NCBI RefSeq assembly: GCF_900108035.1
Contig: NZ_FNVS01000001.1
Coordinates: forward strand, 124,001 to 188,000
Length of the DNA: 64,000 nt
Direction: 5' to 3'
From: Parabacteroides chinchillae
GTDB lineage: Bacteria > Bacteroidota > Bacteroidia > Bacteroidales > Tannerellaceae
Shown one piece after another: positions 37,701 through 45,833 of this stretch. The first letter of the stretch is position 1. Each line of letters opens with the position of its first letter. The notes beneath the pieces are model-generated. The model did not search any database. It saw nothing but the letters and a program-made list of their open reading frames with translations, and was not told the origin of the DNA. The position numbers and the translations under genes were made by a program.

Positions 37701-39050
37701 ATGACTATTAGAAGAAACTTCCTTAAACAACTAATCGCAGGAGGTATTTTATTGCCTTCTGCTCCTCAGTTTCTTTCAGGAAAAGAAAGAATAACAAGCC
37801 CACCCCGAATACCAGACCAATCGGATATAAAAGAAATCCGTATTGCTTTAATAGGTAAAGGAGGTATGGGAACAGCAGACACCAACACTGCTTTATCCAT
37901 AGAAGGTATTAAGCTAGTTGCTGTTTGCGATCTATATGACGCTCGCCTGGAATTGGCAAAGCAAGAATGGGGAAACCATCTTTTCGTTACAAAAGATTAT
38001 CAGGAAATCCTGAAACGCAAGGATGTGGATGTCGTATTAATCGGAACCCCCGATCATTGGCATCAACCGATTGCTATTGCTGCAATGAAAGCAGGGAAAC
38101 ACGTTTATTGTGAAAAACCTGTTATCCACAAAATCAGTGAAGGGAAAGCGTTGATTAATGCACAACGGGTTAGTGGTGCCTACTTCCAGGCAGGAAGTCA
38201 AGGCATGGCCTCATTAGGTAACAGAAAAGCCCGTCAATTAGTGCAATCGGGAATTATCGGAAAAATAAATTTCATCGATGGGCAATTTACCGGAGGCCCC
38301 AGGCATTTAGGGCATTATTCCATACCGGAAGATGCATCGGAAAAAACAATCTGGTGGAAACAATTCATTGGAAATGCACCTAAACATGATTTTGATGCAC
38401 AACGTTTCTTTTACTGGAGAAATTGGAAAGATTACGGAACCGGGATTGCCGGAGACTTATACGTACATGTATTAGCCAGTCTGCATTTCATAATGGATGC
38501 CATAGGACCGGAAAAAGTTTATACTACAGGTGGAATCCGTTACCATACGGATGGTTACCGGGATACGCCGGATATTATGCTGGGTTATTTCGACTATCCG
38601 GATCGAAATAATACCGGTGCTTTCACTGTCCAGTTGGGGGCAAATCTTATAGATGGCGTTTCTAAAAAATGGGGAAGTACGAATTTCCGCATTGTCGGCT
38701 CGGAAGGTACATTGGATGTCGAATGGGACAAAGTAACCCTAAAAACATTCCATCCGCTGGATATTCAGTGCTTGGAAGCATTGAATAAAATAGGACAAGG
38801 TATCGATACTCCTGTTCAAAACTCCGATACCGAATATACTTTCGTTGCTATGCCGGATTACAAAGGCGGACATTACGATCATTTTAATAATTTCTTTACC
38901 GGAATACGGAATAAAACACCTCTTACCGCAGATGTTCTATTCGGCGTACGCTCGGCCGCTCCTGCCCTGTTAAGTTATGAAAGTTATATGCGCGGAGAGG
39001 CTATTTACTGGGATGCGGAAAATTTAAAGGAAATAAAAAAGAAAAAATAA
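37701..39050 (+). CDS. Gfo/Idh/MocA-family oxidoreductase with a Tat signal
   Basis: An NAD(P)-dependent sugar oxidoreductase, exported folded. The N-terminus TIRRNFLKQLIAGGILL is a twin-arginine signal (RRNFLK). The Rossmann fold follows (IALIGKGGMGT, residues 49-59), then the dinucleotide contact CEKPV in GKHVYCEKPV, and a C-terminal substrate domain. At 449 aa it fits the exported Bacteroidetes Gfo/Idh group. The next gene, 9 bases on, is a DUF1080 protein. In known Bacteroidetes pathways such pairs oxidise sugars to 3-keto forms and cleave 3-keto-glycosides; a similar role here is an inference. Confidence 0.88.
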   Translation: MTIRRNFLKQLIAGGILLPSAPQFLSGKERITSPPRIPDQSDIKEIRIALIGKGGMGTADTNTALSIEGIKLVAVCDLYDARLELAKQEWGNHLFVTKDYQEILKRKDVDVVLIGTPDHWHQPIAIAAMKAGKHVYCEKPVIHKISEGKALINAQRVSGAYFQAGSQGMASLGNRKARQLVQSGIIGKINFIDGQFTGGPRHLGHYSIPEDASEKTIWWKQFIGNAPKHDFDAQRFFYWRNWKDYGTGIAGDLYVHVLASLHFIMDAIGPEKVYTTGGIRYHTDGYRDTPDIMLGYFDYPDRNNTGAFTVQLGANLIDGVSKKWGSTNFRIVGSEGTLDVEWDKVTLKTFHPLDIQCLEALNKIGQGIDTPVQNSDTEYTFVAMPDYKGGHYDHFNNFFTGIRNKTPLTADVLFGVRSAAPALLSYESYMRGEAIYWDAENLKEIKKKK

Positions 39051-39059
39051 TACAACTCT

Positions 39060-39731
39060 ATGAAAATCTATAACATCATAACAAGTATACTTTTTGTTTG
39101 TTGCTTTTGCGCACAAGGCCAAAAGCTAAACCAACTTTCGGATAAAGAGGTAAAAGAGGGTTACCAACTTCTGTTCGATGGAAAATCGTTGGACAACTGG
39201 ATCAATAATACCGATGAATATTTTGTAGAAAACGGATGTATCGTTAAAAAGGCTTCCGGAATAGGTAACTTATACACGAAAGAAGAATTCGACAATTTTG
39301 TTTTACGTTTTGAATTCCAATTAACACCAGGGGCAAATAACGGATTAGGATTGCGCCATATCGTTATGCCCAAAGGTAAAGGATATTTAGGGATGGAATT
39401 ACAAATTCTAGATAACGAAGATCCTCAGTATAAAGATTTAAAACCTTATCAATATCACGGAGGACTATACAATTACGCCCCCGCAAAACGGGGTTATCTG
39501 AAGCCTGTAGGTGAATGGAATGTGGAAGAAGTAATTGCTGATGGAGCCAATATAAAAGTTATTCTAAACGGAACTGTTATACTGGATACAAATCTCAAAA
39601 AGGTTACACAAGGTATTCCGGCTGAAAAAATACAACCGGGCTTATTGCGCTCCAAAGGGCATATTGCATTCCTCGGACATGATTCTGCTATTAAATTCAG
39701 AAACATACGCATAAAACCTCTTCAAAAATAA
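39060..39731 (+). CDS. DUF1080 protein (3-keto-disaccharide hydrolase family), secreted
   Basis: A periplasmic or surface lectin-like hydrolase. A signal peptide (1-20, ending in FCAQG) precedes a single DUF1080 domain. Family features are GYQLLFDGKSLDNWI, LRFEFQLTPGANNGLGLRH, PYQYHGGLYNYAPA and a closing HDSAIKFRNIRIKPL. The 223-aa length is typical. It lies 9 bases after the Gfo/Idh gene, so the two probably act on the same glycoside: the oxidoreductase makes or uses a 3-keto sugar and this protein cleaves the 3-keto-glycoside. The substrate is unknown. Confidence 0.88.
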   Translation: MKIYNIITSILFVCCFCAQGQKLNQLSDKEVKEGYQLLFDGKSLDNWINNTDEYFVENGCIVKKASGIGNLYTKEEFDNFVLRFEFQLTPGANNGLGLRHIVMPKGKGYLGMELQILDNEDPQYKDLKPYQYHGGLYNYAPAKRGYLKPVGEWNVEEVIADGANIKVILNGTVILDTNLKKVTQGIPAEKIQPGLLRSKGHIAFLGHDSAIKFRNIRIKPLQK

Positions 39732-39756
39732 GCCGACAACGGCTAACCATTTTCAT

Positions 39757-39798
39757 AAAACAAAAAGAGGATGTGCAAACACATCCTCTTTTTGTTTT
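39757..39798. terminator. Bidirectional terminator between DUF1080 and the left SusD gene
   Basis: A perfect 19-bp stem (39757-39775 with 39780-39798, core AAAAAGAGGATGTG) and a CAAA loop. The A and T runs on either side suit the two convergent transcripts. Confidence 0.85.
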
Positions 39799-39809
39799 AT
39801 CTTTTCCTG

Positions 39810-41726
39810 TTATCTGCCATTCCACCATAACAATGTTGTTGTCAGATCAGGTCCTCCTAAAAGTTTCAATGCCTGCTGGTATCCTTCCAGGTTATTTGTC
39901 TGAATATTTGCAGGATAACGATAACGTTTAGGATAGAAATCCCAACGGCTTTCTTTAGAAGTTGCTACAGTCAACGGTACCTGATTCAACGGATTATAGT
40001 CCTTCTCTACAGCTTGATTCTCAAAGAATGGTAATCCCAAACGACGATGATCACTCCATGCTTCTTCGGGCAACCAAGGTACCTGAGCAATATATTTCTG
40101 TGTGATAATCTTCGTCAACACATCATTATTATATGCACCACCCCGGTAAATTGTATTCTTCGGATATTGATAAGTCATCGTTTTATTCGTTTTTGTATAC
40201 GGGTCTACATAATTAACGGTATAAGATTGTGCTTCTGTCGTATGATCAAAATTAACGGAAGTTCCTATACGGTTATAGTCCTTGGAAGCCAGATAATCCG
40301 CCACTTCATTTTGCAAACCGTGATATTCAAAACTTGCGGTTATGCCTTGTTCATAATTCGACTTGGCTGTTCCGGGCACATTCCATCCTTTAACAGCAGC
40401 TTCAGCAAGCAGGAAATAGCTTTCCCACGGACCAAAGAATACCCTTTTATTCGTATTCATACGGTACTGTTTGGCGATAGACGGATAATTATAGTTTTTA
40501 CCGGTCAATGAACTAACCAGACCACCTTTCGTATCCCATTCTCCTGCAACCCAAGTAGTCCACGTATATTTCGGATTAACAGTAACCATAACTTCCGTTG
40601 TATTATTCGGATTAAGCAAACCTACCGGCTGTACTTCCGAAGCAGCCCCGATATAGCCAGGGTAAACAACACCGTCGTCAAAACCAACTACACTAAATAA
40701 TTTCGGAGCTCTCGGATCAACAAACTGAGGTATGCCGTCAAAATAAAAACCGGCACACGGATCATTTGTTGTCAAAGGGAAATGTTGATTCAAATACAAT
40801 CCCATATATTCATACGGATTTTTCAAGTGACTCTTTAAAGAATCCGGTAGCGGAAATTCGAGGCCTCCTAAACCAACAACCAGGTTTTTGAAAGTTACAG
40901 ACATAGCCTGACCATTCCATGGACGGGACATGACACCGGTCAAATCTCCCCAACCGTCTTTTTCCTGTACGGACGCAATATCTGCCTGCTCTGATATAAA
41001 TGGTTTTGAAGCAGCATCTTCAAACTCGGAACGTGCCAACCCCGGATCTACTCCCGAGATACGCATAGCCAGACGCATACGTAAAGAATTGGCATATTTT
41101 TTCCATTCATTCACGTTTCCGGCATAAAAAGCATCTTCATTTGCCATCGCCGACATGTCGATAGACGGATCAAGAGCTGATTCAGCATCCTTTAATTCCG
41201 ACAATATGAATGTATATATTTCTTCGACACCATCATAGGGAGCCGGCGTACCCGAAAATGCAGAGATTGCAGGAATTGGTCCGAACCCATCCGCTACTTC
41301 CGAATTCAGGTACGCACGCCAGATTCGCGCCATCTGTATTACATTTTTATAATAAGGATATTGTTCGGCTTCTCCTTCTTCCACTTTCTTTTGGCCAAGC
41401 TGAACAGCTTTCGTTGCATTATTCAACCACCCCACGGCATAATCATTACTTAAATAAAGAGTCATGTAATCATTATTGTCGGTACCTAATGTAAAACCAC
41501 TACCCCTGTTAAAACGTGATGCACGATCCCAGGTCAGGATAAATACACGTTCGGCAATTTCAGGATTCATTTGTGCCCCTATAATAGAAGCATTCATAAA
41601 CCATTCCGGTTTAACCTTACCTTCACCCACTAAATTCGGATCCTCATTTATCTCCGTAAAATCATTACATGAAGATAAACCGGCAAGGGCAAGTATTCCG
41701 GCCAATATTATATTTTTTGTCTTCAT
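39810..41726 (-). CDS. SusD/RagB-family nutrient-binding lipoprotein (left operon)
   Basis: The surface glycan- or peptide-binding partner of the upstream SusC. I start it at the ATG at 41726 (MKTKNIILAGILALAG), 638 aa. Its lipobox is LSSC. The body shows the SusD-like_2 pattern: DPNLVGEGKVKPEWF near the start, ILTWDRASRFNRGSG, tetratricopeptide-like helices and a C-terminal LPEEAWSDHRRLGLP. It is a clear paralogue of the right-hand SusD (49030-50982), sharing ITQKYIAQ and SDHRRLGLPFFENQAVE. It lies 47 bases after its susC, the normal susCD arrangement. The bound nutrient is unknown. Confidence 0.92.
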   Translation of the reverse strand: MKTKNIILAGILALAGLSSCNDFTEINEDPNLVGEGKVKPEWFMNASIIGAQMNPEIAERVFILTWDRASRFNRGSGFTLGTDNNDYMTLYLSNDYAVGWLNNATKAVQLGQKKVEEGEAEQYPYYKNVIQMARIWRAYLNSEVADGFGPIPAISAFSGTPAPYDGVEEIYTFILSELKDAESALDPSIDMSAMANEDAFYAGNVNEWKKYANSLRMRLAMRISGVDPGLARSEFEDAASKPFISEQADIASVQEKDGWGDLTGVMSRPWNGQAMSVTFKNLVVGLGGLEFPLPDSLKSHLKNPYEYMGLYLNQHFPLTTNDPCAGFYFDGIPQFVDPRAPKLFSVVGFDDGVVYPGYIGAASEVQPVGLLNPNNTTEVMVTVNPKYTWTTWVAGEWDTKGGLVSSLTGKNYNYPSIAKQYRMNTNKRVFFGPWESYFLLAEAAVKGWNVPGTAKSNYEQGITASFEYHGLQNEVADYLASKDYNRIGTSVNFDHTTEAQSYTVNYVDPYTKTNKTMTYQYPKNTIYRGGAYNNDVLTKIITQKYIAQVPWLPEEAWSDHRRLGLPFFENQAVEKDYNPLNQVPLTVATSKESRWDFYPKRYRYPANIQTNNLEGYQQALKLLGGPDLTTTLLWWNGR

Positions 41727-41773
41727 AATCTTATACATATATTATATATCATATTTTTTTAATTCTCTTACCA

Positions 41774-44700
41774 TTAAAATCCGATTGTAACATTAAAGGT
41801 ATAAGAACGGCTAGTTGGCGCTGCCCCATTTTCAAATCCCGTAGCATTCGTATTTGTTGCTGCTACAGATTCAGGATCAATACCCGGAAGATTATAATGG
41901 ATCATCCACACATTATTACATGTCGCAGAAAGACGAACACGCTGGAATGGAGTCTTTTTCAACATCTGGCGATTGAAGTCATATCCCAAAGTAATATTAC
42001 GCAATCTGACATTAGTAGCATTATAAGTATACATTTCCGGCAAACCGTAGTTTCCGGTAGACCCTATTCGTTCCCAATAATTCTGAGGAGTTACTTTAAC
42101 CTCGTTCATTACATAACCATTTCCTTTCTGAACAACACTGTTAGGAACCACAAATGATTGGCGGTCGCCATTAACAACTGTTCCGGCAGCATTACCACGG
42201 GTATACAAACCGGAAGCTGTCGCCGAATAAATATCGCCGCCGATACGGAAGTCGATCAGAAAACTCAGGTTAAACCCTTTATAAGAAAAGTTATTGGTAA
42301 GTCCCAGCATCCAATCCGGATTCTGGTTTCCCACCTTACTCTTATCCGTTGAAATAAGCGGCAAACCATCCTCTCCTACGACAATCTTTCCATAATGAGG
42401 ACTATTTTCATCTGTTACACGCTGAAATGTCTGTCCGTATATATCGCCATAAAGGCTTCCTTGTACAGCAACAATCTGCACGGCATCAAACGTTTTGATA
42501 TTATATAACGTAACACCGGGATACAAGTCTATAATTTTATTCCGGTTCAGAGAAAATTGCGCAGTTGCATTCCAGTTAAAACCCTGGGGATTATTAAAAA
42601 TTTCGCCATTCAGTGAAAGTTCCACACCTTCGTTCTGAATATTACCGGCATTTACTTTACGGGAAGCATACCCTGAGAACGGATCCATCGGCAAGTCTAA
42701 TAATTGGCGGGTTGCATTCGATTTGTACCATGCAAAATCTATCCCTAAACGGTTATTAAAGAAACGAAAATCGAAACCGGCTTCCCACGATTTGATCAAC
42801 TCGCTCCGTACAGAAGAATCAAACAATACTTTACCCGGTTTGGCTATAGTATTTCCGTTTTGATCTTTATCCACAGAGAAATAGTTATACAACTGATACG
42901 GATCAAGGTCGTTACCAACCTCTGCATAGGATGCGCGAATTTTAGCAAATGAGAACCAGTCCGGCATTGCCCCCCCTAATTTAGGAACCATATCCGAAAT
43001 TACACCTGAGAGGCTGACAGACGGATAAAAATAAGAACGATTCACTTTACTCATTGTTGACGACCAGTCATTGCGCGCAGTAATATCCAGGAATAAGTAG
43101 CCATCCCAGTTCAATTGCAAAGAACCATACAAAGAATTCATCCGACGACGGATCAGTTCCGAAGTTACCGTCGGTTTATCAACGCCATTATTTAATGAAA
43201 ACAAATCCGGGACAAGCAATTCGCCTGCACTTGCATTCATTTTTGAACGCTGCTGCTGCATCAGGTTTCCGCCAAATGTTATAAACCCTCCCAAACGGTC
43301 TATCAGATTATCTTTACGGGCTGTAGCCAAAAAGCTGAAGTTATTTTCATAAAAAGTTTCCGATCCTTCACTGTAAAGGCCTCTGGGAGTTGTATTACCA
43401 CCGGCATATACCTTTTCATTCTTTGTTGTTGTATAATAATCGGTTCCCCCCCTCAATTCAATGTCAAACCAATCGGTCGGAGCATATTTCAAAGATAAAT
43501 TACCCAACAAACGATTACGCGTATCTTCATTTTGGCGATACTTCGTCACCCAATAGGGGTTTTCCTGTGGATTATTGGAAGCATCATACCAAACCATTTT
43601 ACCATTTTCATCTACACTGTTTTCAAATTCTTTTATATTCAAAGAACGGGGCAAATTATATATCGTATTGAATGCATTTGACGGATTGACCCCTTGAATA
43701 GGACGGTTATGTGCATTCATATTAATATAGTTGACTTTAGCATCTACTTTCCATTTTTTTGCTTCATCCAGGAATGTTGTAGCACGAACCGTTATATTGG
43801 TTTTGTTCAATTTCGATTCGGGAGTTATACTGGCATCATCCGAACGATTAACAGATGCAAAAACAGAAGTTCCTTTAATATCCTGCTGAAAACTTACCCC
43901 TTCATTAAAAGACGTGCCCGTACCGAAAAATGCATCAATATTGTCATACGTATGCAATGGCACATCTCGCCCAAGCCAATCCTTTACAGTCTGCCCTTCG
44001 GCCTTAGGCCCCCAACTCAAACGGGATTGGTTATCATAAATACCGACAGAACCCTGTCCGAAATCGTCCTGCATGTGAGGTTTAAGAAAAATAGTCTCGG
44101 CAGTTATACCGGCATTGACAGTTAAACCCAATCCTTCGGTTTTACGTCCCGATTTCGTTGTAATCAGGATAACCCCGTTACCTGCACGTGATCCATACAG
44201 GGCAGCCGCCGAAGCACCTTTCAATACAGTCATAGACTCTATATCTTCCGGGTTAATATCAGACAGCCCATTACCCATATCCGCACCCGAGTTTCCCCAA
44301 ACGTCATCTACACCACCAGTGAAGTTATCCATAGGAGTACCATCCACTACTACCAGAGGTTGATTACTGCCGGTTAACGAGTTATTACCACGAAGTACGA
44401 TTTTTGAAGAACCGCCAACCCCATTACTGGAACGAACTATCTGCAAACCCGAAACTTTACCGGACAATGAATTGGCAAGATTAGGTTCACGTGAAGAAAG
44501 TAAATCGTCTCCCTTCAGTTCCTGCATTGCATATCCCAATGCTTTCTTATCACGTTTCATCCCGAGTGCCGTCACAACAACTTCATCCAGCTTCTGGGTA
44601 TCTTCAGAAAGATGCACTGTTAAAGTAGATTGTCCTGTATAGGGAATATCTTGTGGAACGTAGCCAATAAAAGAAATCTGGATAATATCTCCTTTTTTCA

Positions 44701-44941
44701 CTCCGTCCAGAGTAAAATTACCGTCCAAATCGGTAATCGTACCATTGGTTGTTCCTTTAATAATTACAGACGCCCCGGTCACCGGCCCTAGAGCATCTTC
44801 CACTGTCCCCGACACCTTTGAAGTCTGCTGGGGAACACTAGCTGCCGGATTTTCCGTGCCGGGTATCGCATATAAGCTTCCTGTGAAACTCAACGCACCC
44901 AATAGAAGAATCAGGCTGACTGGTCTGAATTTTTTCAACAT
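41774..44941 (-). CDS. SusC/RagA-family TonB-dependent transporter (left operon)
   Basis: An outer-membrane importer of 1055 aa. A signal peptide ends near LYAIPG. A carboxypeptidase-like regulatory domain follows (VSGTVEDALGPVTGASVIIK, about residues 43-62, to 115), then the TonB-box-like DEVVVTALG, the plug (about 125-260) and a 22-strand-type barrel ending in YTFNVTIGF. It pairs with the left SusD. The right-hand SusC is a close paralogue, sharing long stretches such as NDWSSTMSKVNRSYFYPSVS. Its codons are less biased than those of the right copy. The 358-base upstream gap shows no TAnnTTTG element on its strand. Confidence 0.93.
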   Translation of the reverse strand: MLKKFRPVSLILLLGALSFTGSLYAIPGTENPAASVPQQTSKVSGTVEDALGPVTGASVIIKGTTNGTITDLDGNFTLDGVKKGDIIQISFIGYVPQDIPYTGQSTLTVHLSEDTQKLDEVVVTALGMKRDKKALGYAMQELKGDDLLSSREPNLANSLSGKVSGLQIVRSSNGVGGSSKIVLRGNNSLTGSNQPLVVVDGTPMDNFTGGVDDVWGNSGADMGNGLSDINPEDIESMTVLKGASAAALYGSRAGNGVILITTKSGRKTEGLGLTVNAGITAETIFLKPHMQDDFGQGSVGIYDNQSRLSWGPKAEGQTVKDWLGRDVPLHTYDNIDAFFGTGTSFNEGVSFQQDIKGTSVFASVNRSDDASITPESKLNKTNITVRATTFLDEAKKWKVDAKVNYINMNAHNRPIQGVNPSNAFNTIYNLPRSLNIKEFENSVDENGKMVWYDASNNPQENPYWVTKYRQNEDTRNRLLGNLSLKYAPTDWFDIELRGGTDYYTTTKNEKVYAGGNTTPRGLYSEGSETFYENNFSFLATARKDNLIDRLGGFITFGGNLMQQQRSKMNASAGELLVPDLFSLNNGVDKPTVTSELIRRRMNSLYGSLQLNWDGYLFLDITARNDWSSTMSKVNRSYFYPSVSLSGVISDMVPKLGGAMPDWFSFAKIRASYAEVGNDLDPYQLYNYFSVDKDQNGNTIAKPGKVLFDSSVRSELIKSWEAGFDFRFFNNRLGIDFAWYKSNATRQLLDLPMDPFSGYASRKVNAGNIQNEGVELSLNGEIFNNPQGFNWNATAQFSLNRNKIIDLYPGVTLYNIKTFDAVQIVAVQGSLYGDIYGQTFQRVTDENSPHYGKIVVGEDGLPLISTDKSKVGNQNPDWMLGLTNNFSYKGFNLSFLIDFRIGGDIYSATASGLYTRGNAAGTVVNGDRQSFVVPNSVVQKGNGYVMNEVKVTPQNYWERIGSTGNYGLPEMYTYNATNVRLRNITLGYDFNRQMLKKTPFQRVRLSATCNNVWMIHYNLPGIDPESVAATNTNATGFENGAAPTSRSYTFNVTIGF

Positions 44942-45045
44942 AACTAATGCTTTTTGTTTAATTTATTACACGATGTTTAGCGTAAAGCGATATCTTTTAT
45001 TCACTATAAACACAAAAACACAAGATATGTTCTGACTTTAACATA

Positions 45046-45079
45046 GTATGGGACGCTTTATTACCAAAACGTTCCATAC
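45046..45079. other. Hairpin in the leader region of the left susC
   Basis: GTATGGGACG (45046-45055) pairs with CGTTCCATAC (45070-45079), 9 of 10 positions plus one wobble. It has no T tract, so it is not a standard terminator. Confidence 0.45.
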
Positions 45080-45104
45080 ATTTTATTGTACTTAAAACCG
45101 AATT

Positions 45105-45136
45105 CATAGTTATGACTTTTAGAAATCATAACTATA
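45105..45136. repeat. Dyad motif, second copy
   Basis: CATAGTTATGA (45105-45115) faces TCATAACTATA (45126-45136) across ten bases, with 10 of 11 positions complementary. Arm sequence and spacing match 9869-9900. Confidence 0.55.
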
Positions 45137-45155
45137 AATTGAAAAAATCATCACG

Positions 45156-45308
45156 ATGAAATTTTTTGATAAATCCGCTACCTGAGATATTCAGTTTGGC
45201 TTCGGCGGAAGATATACTTATTACGAAGGTATTCCGGTCTACTATGATGTTACCGTCCGAATAATTAAAAAACGTATTATTGAGGCTTGGTGTTTAATTT
45301 GTTATTAG
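45156..45308 (+). pseudogene. Short reading frame interrupted by an in-frame TGA
   Basis: From ATG at 45156 the frame reads MKFFDKSAT, then TGA (45183-45185), then about 40 more codons beginning DIQFGFGGRYTYYEGIPVYY and running on to a TAG at 45306. The post-stop part looks like coding sequence in composition (mixed polar and aromatic residues, few rare codons) although it has no start of its own. It matches no family I know. It ends inside the left inverted repeat. A decayed gene fragment is the simplest reading; a chance frame cannot be excluded. Confidence 0.35.
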
Positions 45309-45331
45309 TTTTACCATAGTACTAAAAGAAC
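45300..45331 (+). repeat. Left 32-bp inverted repeat of a candidate invertible segment
   Basis: It matches the reverse complement of 45699-45730 at 31 of 32 positions; the one difference is at 45307. The shared core reads TTTTACCATAGTACTAAAAG on the plus strand. The match stops sharply at both ends. Confidence 0.9.
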
Positions 45332-45608
45332 CTGTCGGTTTATATCGGTGGCTGATAACTACCTTAACTACTGATTCGCATTAAACAATTTGTATTAAAA
45401 GGAAAGCTATCAACAGAATAATCAGTCTAAAAACGACATTTTATAACACACATTCCTAATATCAAAATCAGCTTTATAATGGTATAACAGTTATTGTCAT
45501 AACAGCAGTAGAAACCTGTATATATTCTTAAAATCTATAACAAATCAACAATCACTGAATAATAAACATTTTAACATAGCTTTTCAATGATGAAGAAACT
45601 AACTATGT

Positions 45609-45676
45609 TAAATTTGAAGGCTTTCCATATTTTTTTAAGAAAAATAACACAGTGAAATAAATATTTCATATATTTG
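45609..45676 (+). promoter_or_regulatory. Candidate promoters for the right susC inside the invertible segment
   Basis: Two exact TAnnTTTG elements: TAAATTTG (45609-45616) and TATATTTG (45669-45676). The second would start transcription near 45683, just inside the right repeat, giving a leader of about 150 bases. Neither has a good -33 TTTG. Confidence 0.55.
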
Positions 45677-45698
45677 CCACGAATATAAAATGAGCAGA

Positions 45699-45730
45699 GT
45701 TCTTTTAGTACTATGGTAAAACAAATAACA
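45699..45730 (-). repeat. Right 32-bp inverted repeat of the candidate invertible segment
   Basis: Reverse-complement partner of 45300-45331. It begins 23 bases after the second -7 element and ends 103 bases before the susC ATG. Confidence 0.9.
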
Positions 45731-45833
45731 CTCTTAAACGCATAATCTAACTGGCTCTTCCTTTTTATCGAACAAATAACAGACTTTTGTTTCGCCAAGA
45801 CAATGTCTATTTATTTAAATAAAACCATCAGTT

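Larger units (their letters stand above)
44942..45299. other. Upstream region of the left susC
   Basis: This stretch holds a hairpin (45046-45079), the second copy of the 11-N10-11 dyad (45105-45136) and a broken short reading frame (45156-45308). I found no TAnnTTTG element on the minus strand, so an alternative promoter for the left operon is not evident. Confidence 0.55.
45300..45730. other. Candidate invertible promoter segment between divergent susC paralogues
   Basis: A 431-bp unit: two 32-bp inverted repeats around 367 bp of non-coding DNA. The interior has two rightward -7 elements, TAAATTTG (45609-45616) and TATATTTG (45669-45676). It also has a 10-bp hairpin (TTTAACATAG 45570-45579 with CTATGTTAAA 45603-45612). 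No leftward TAnnTTTG was found inside. As written, the promoters face the right-hand susC, whose ATG is 103 bases beyond the right repeat. Inversion would direct them to the left-hand susC. No recombinase gene lies in the window. Confidence 0.65.

Noticed and set aside
45183-45185. The in-frame TGA as a selenocysteine codon
   Set aside because: No SECIS-like structure was apparent and no selenoprotein machinery is in the window; a degraded frame is simpler.
45300-45730. Reading the inverted-repeat segment as a MITE or IS remnant
   Set aside because: No target-site duplication is visible at the ends, no transposase, and the interior promoter and position between divergent susC genes fit a switch better. 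Not excluded: copies elsewhere in the genome would revive it.
45571-45798. 75-codon minus-strand ORF across the right inverted repeat
   Set aside because: Low-complexity, lysine- and isoleucine-rich, no family, and it crosses the promoter and repeat; better explained as a chance frame in AT-rich DNA.
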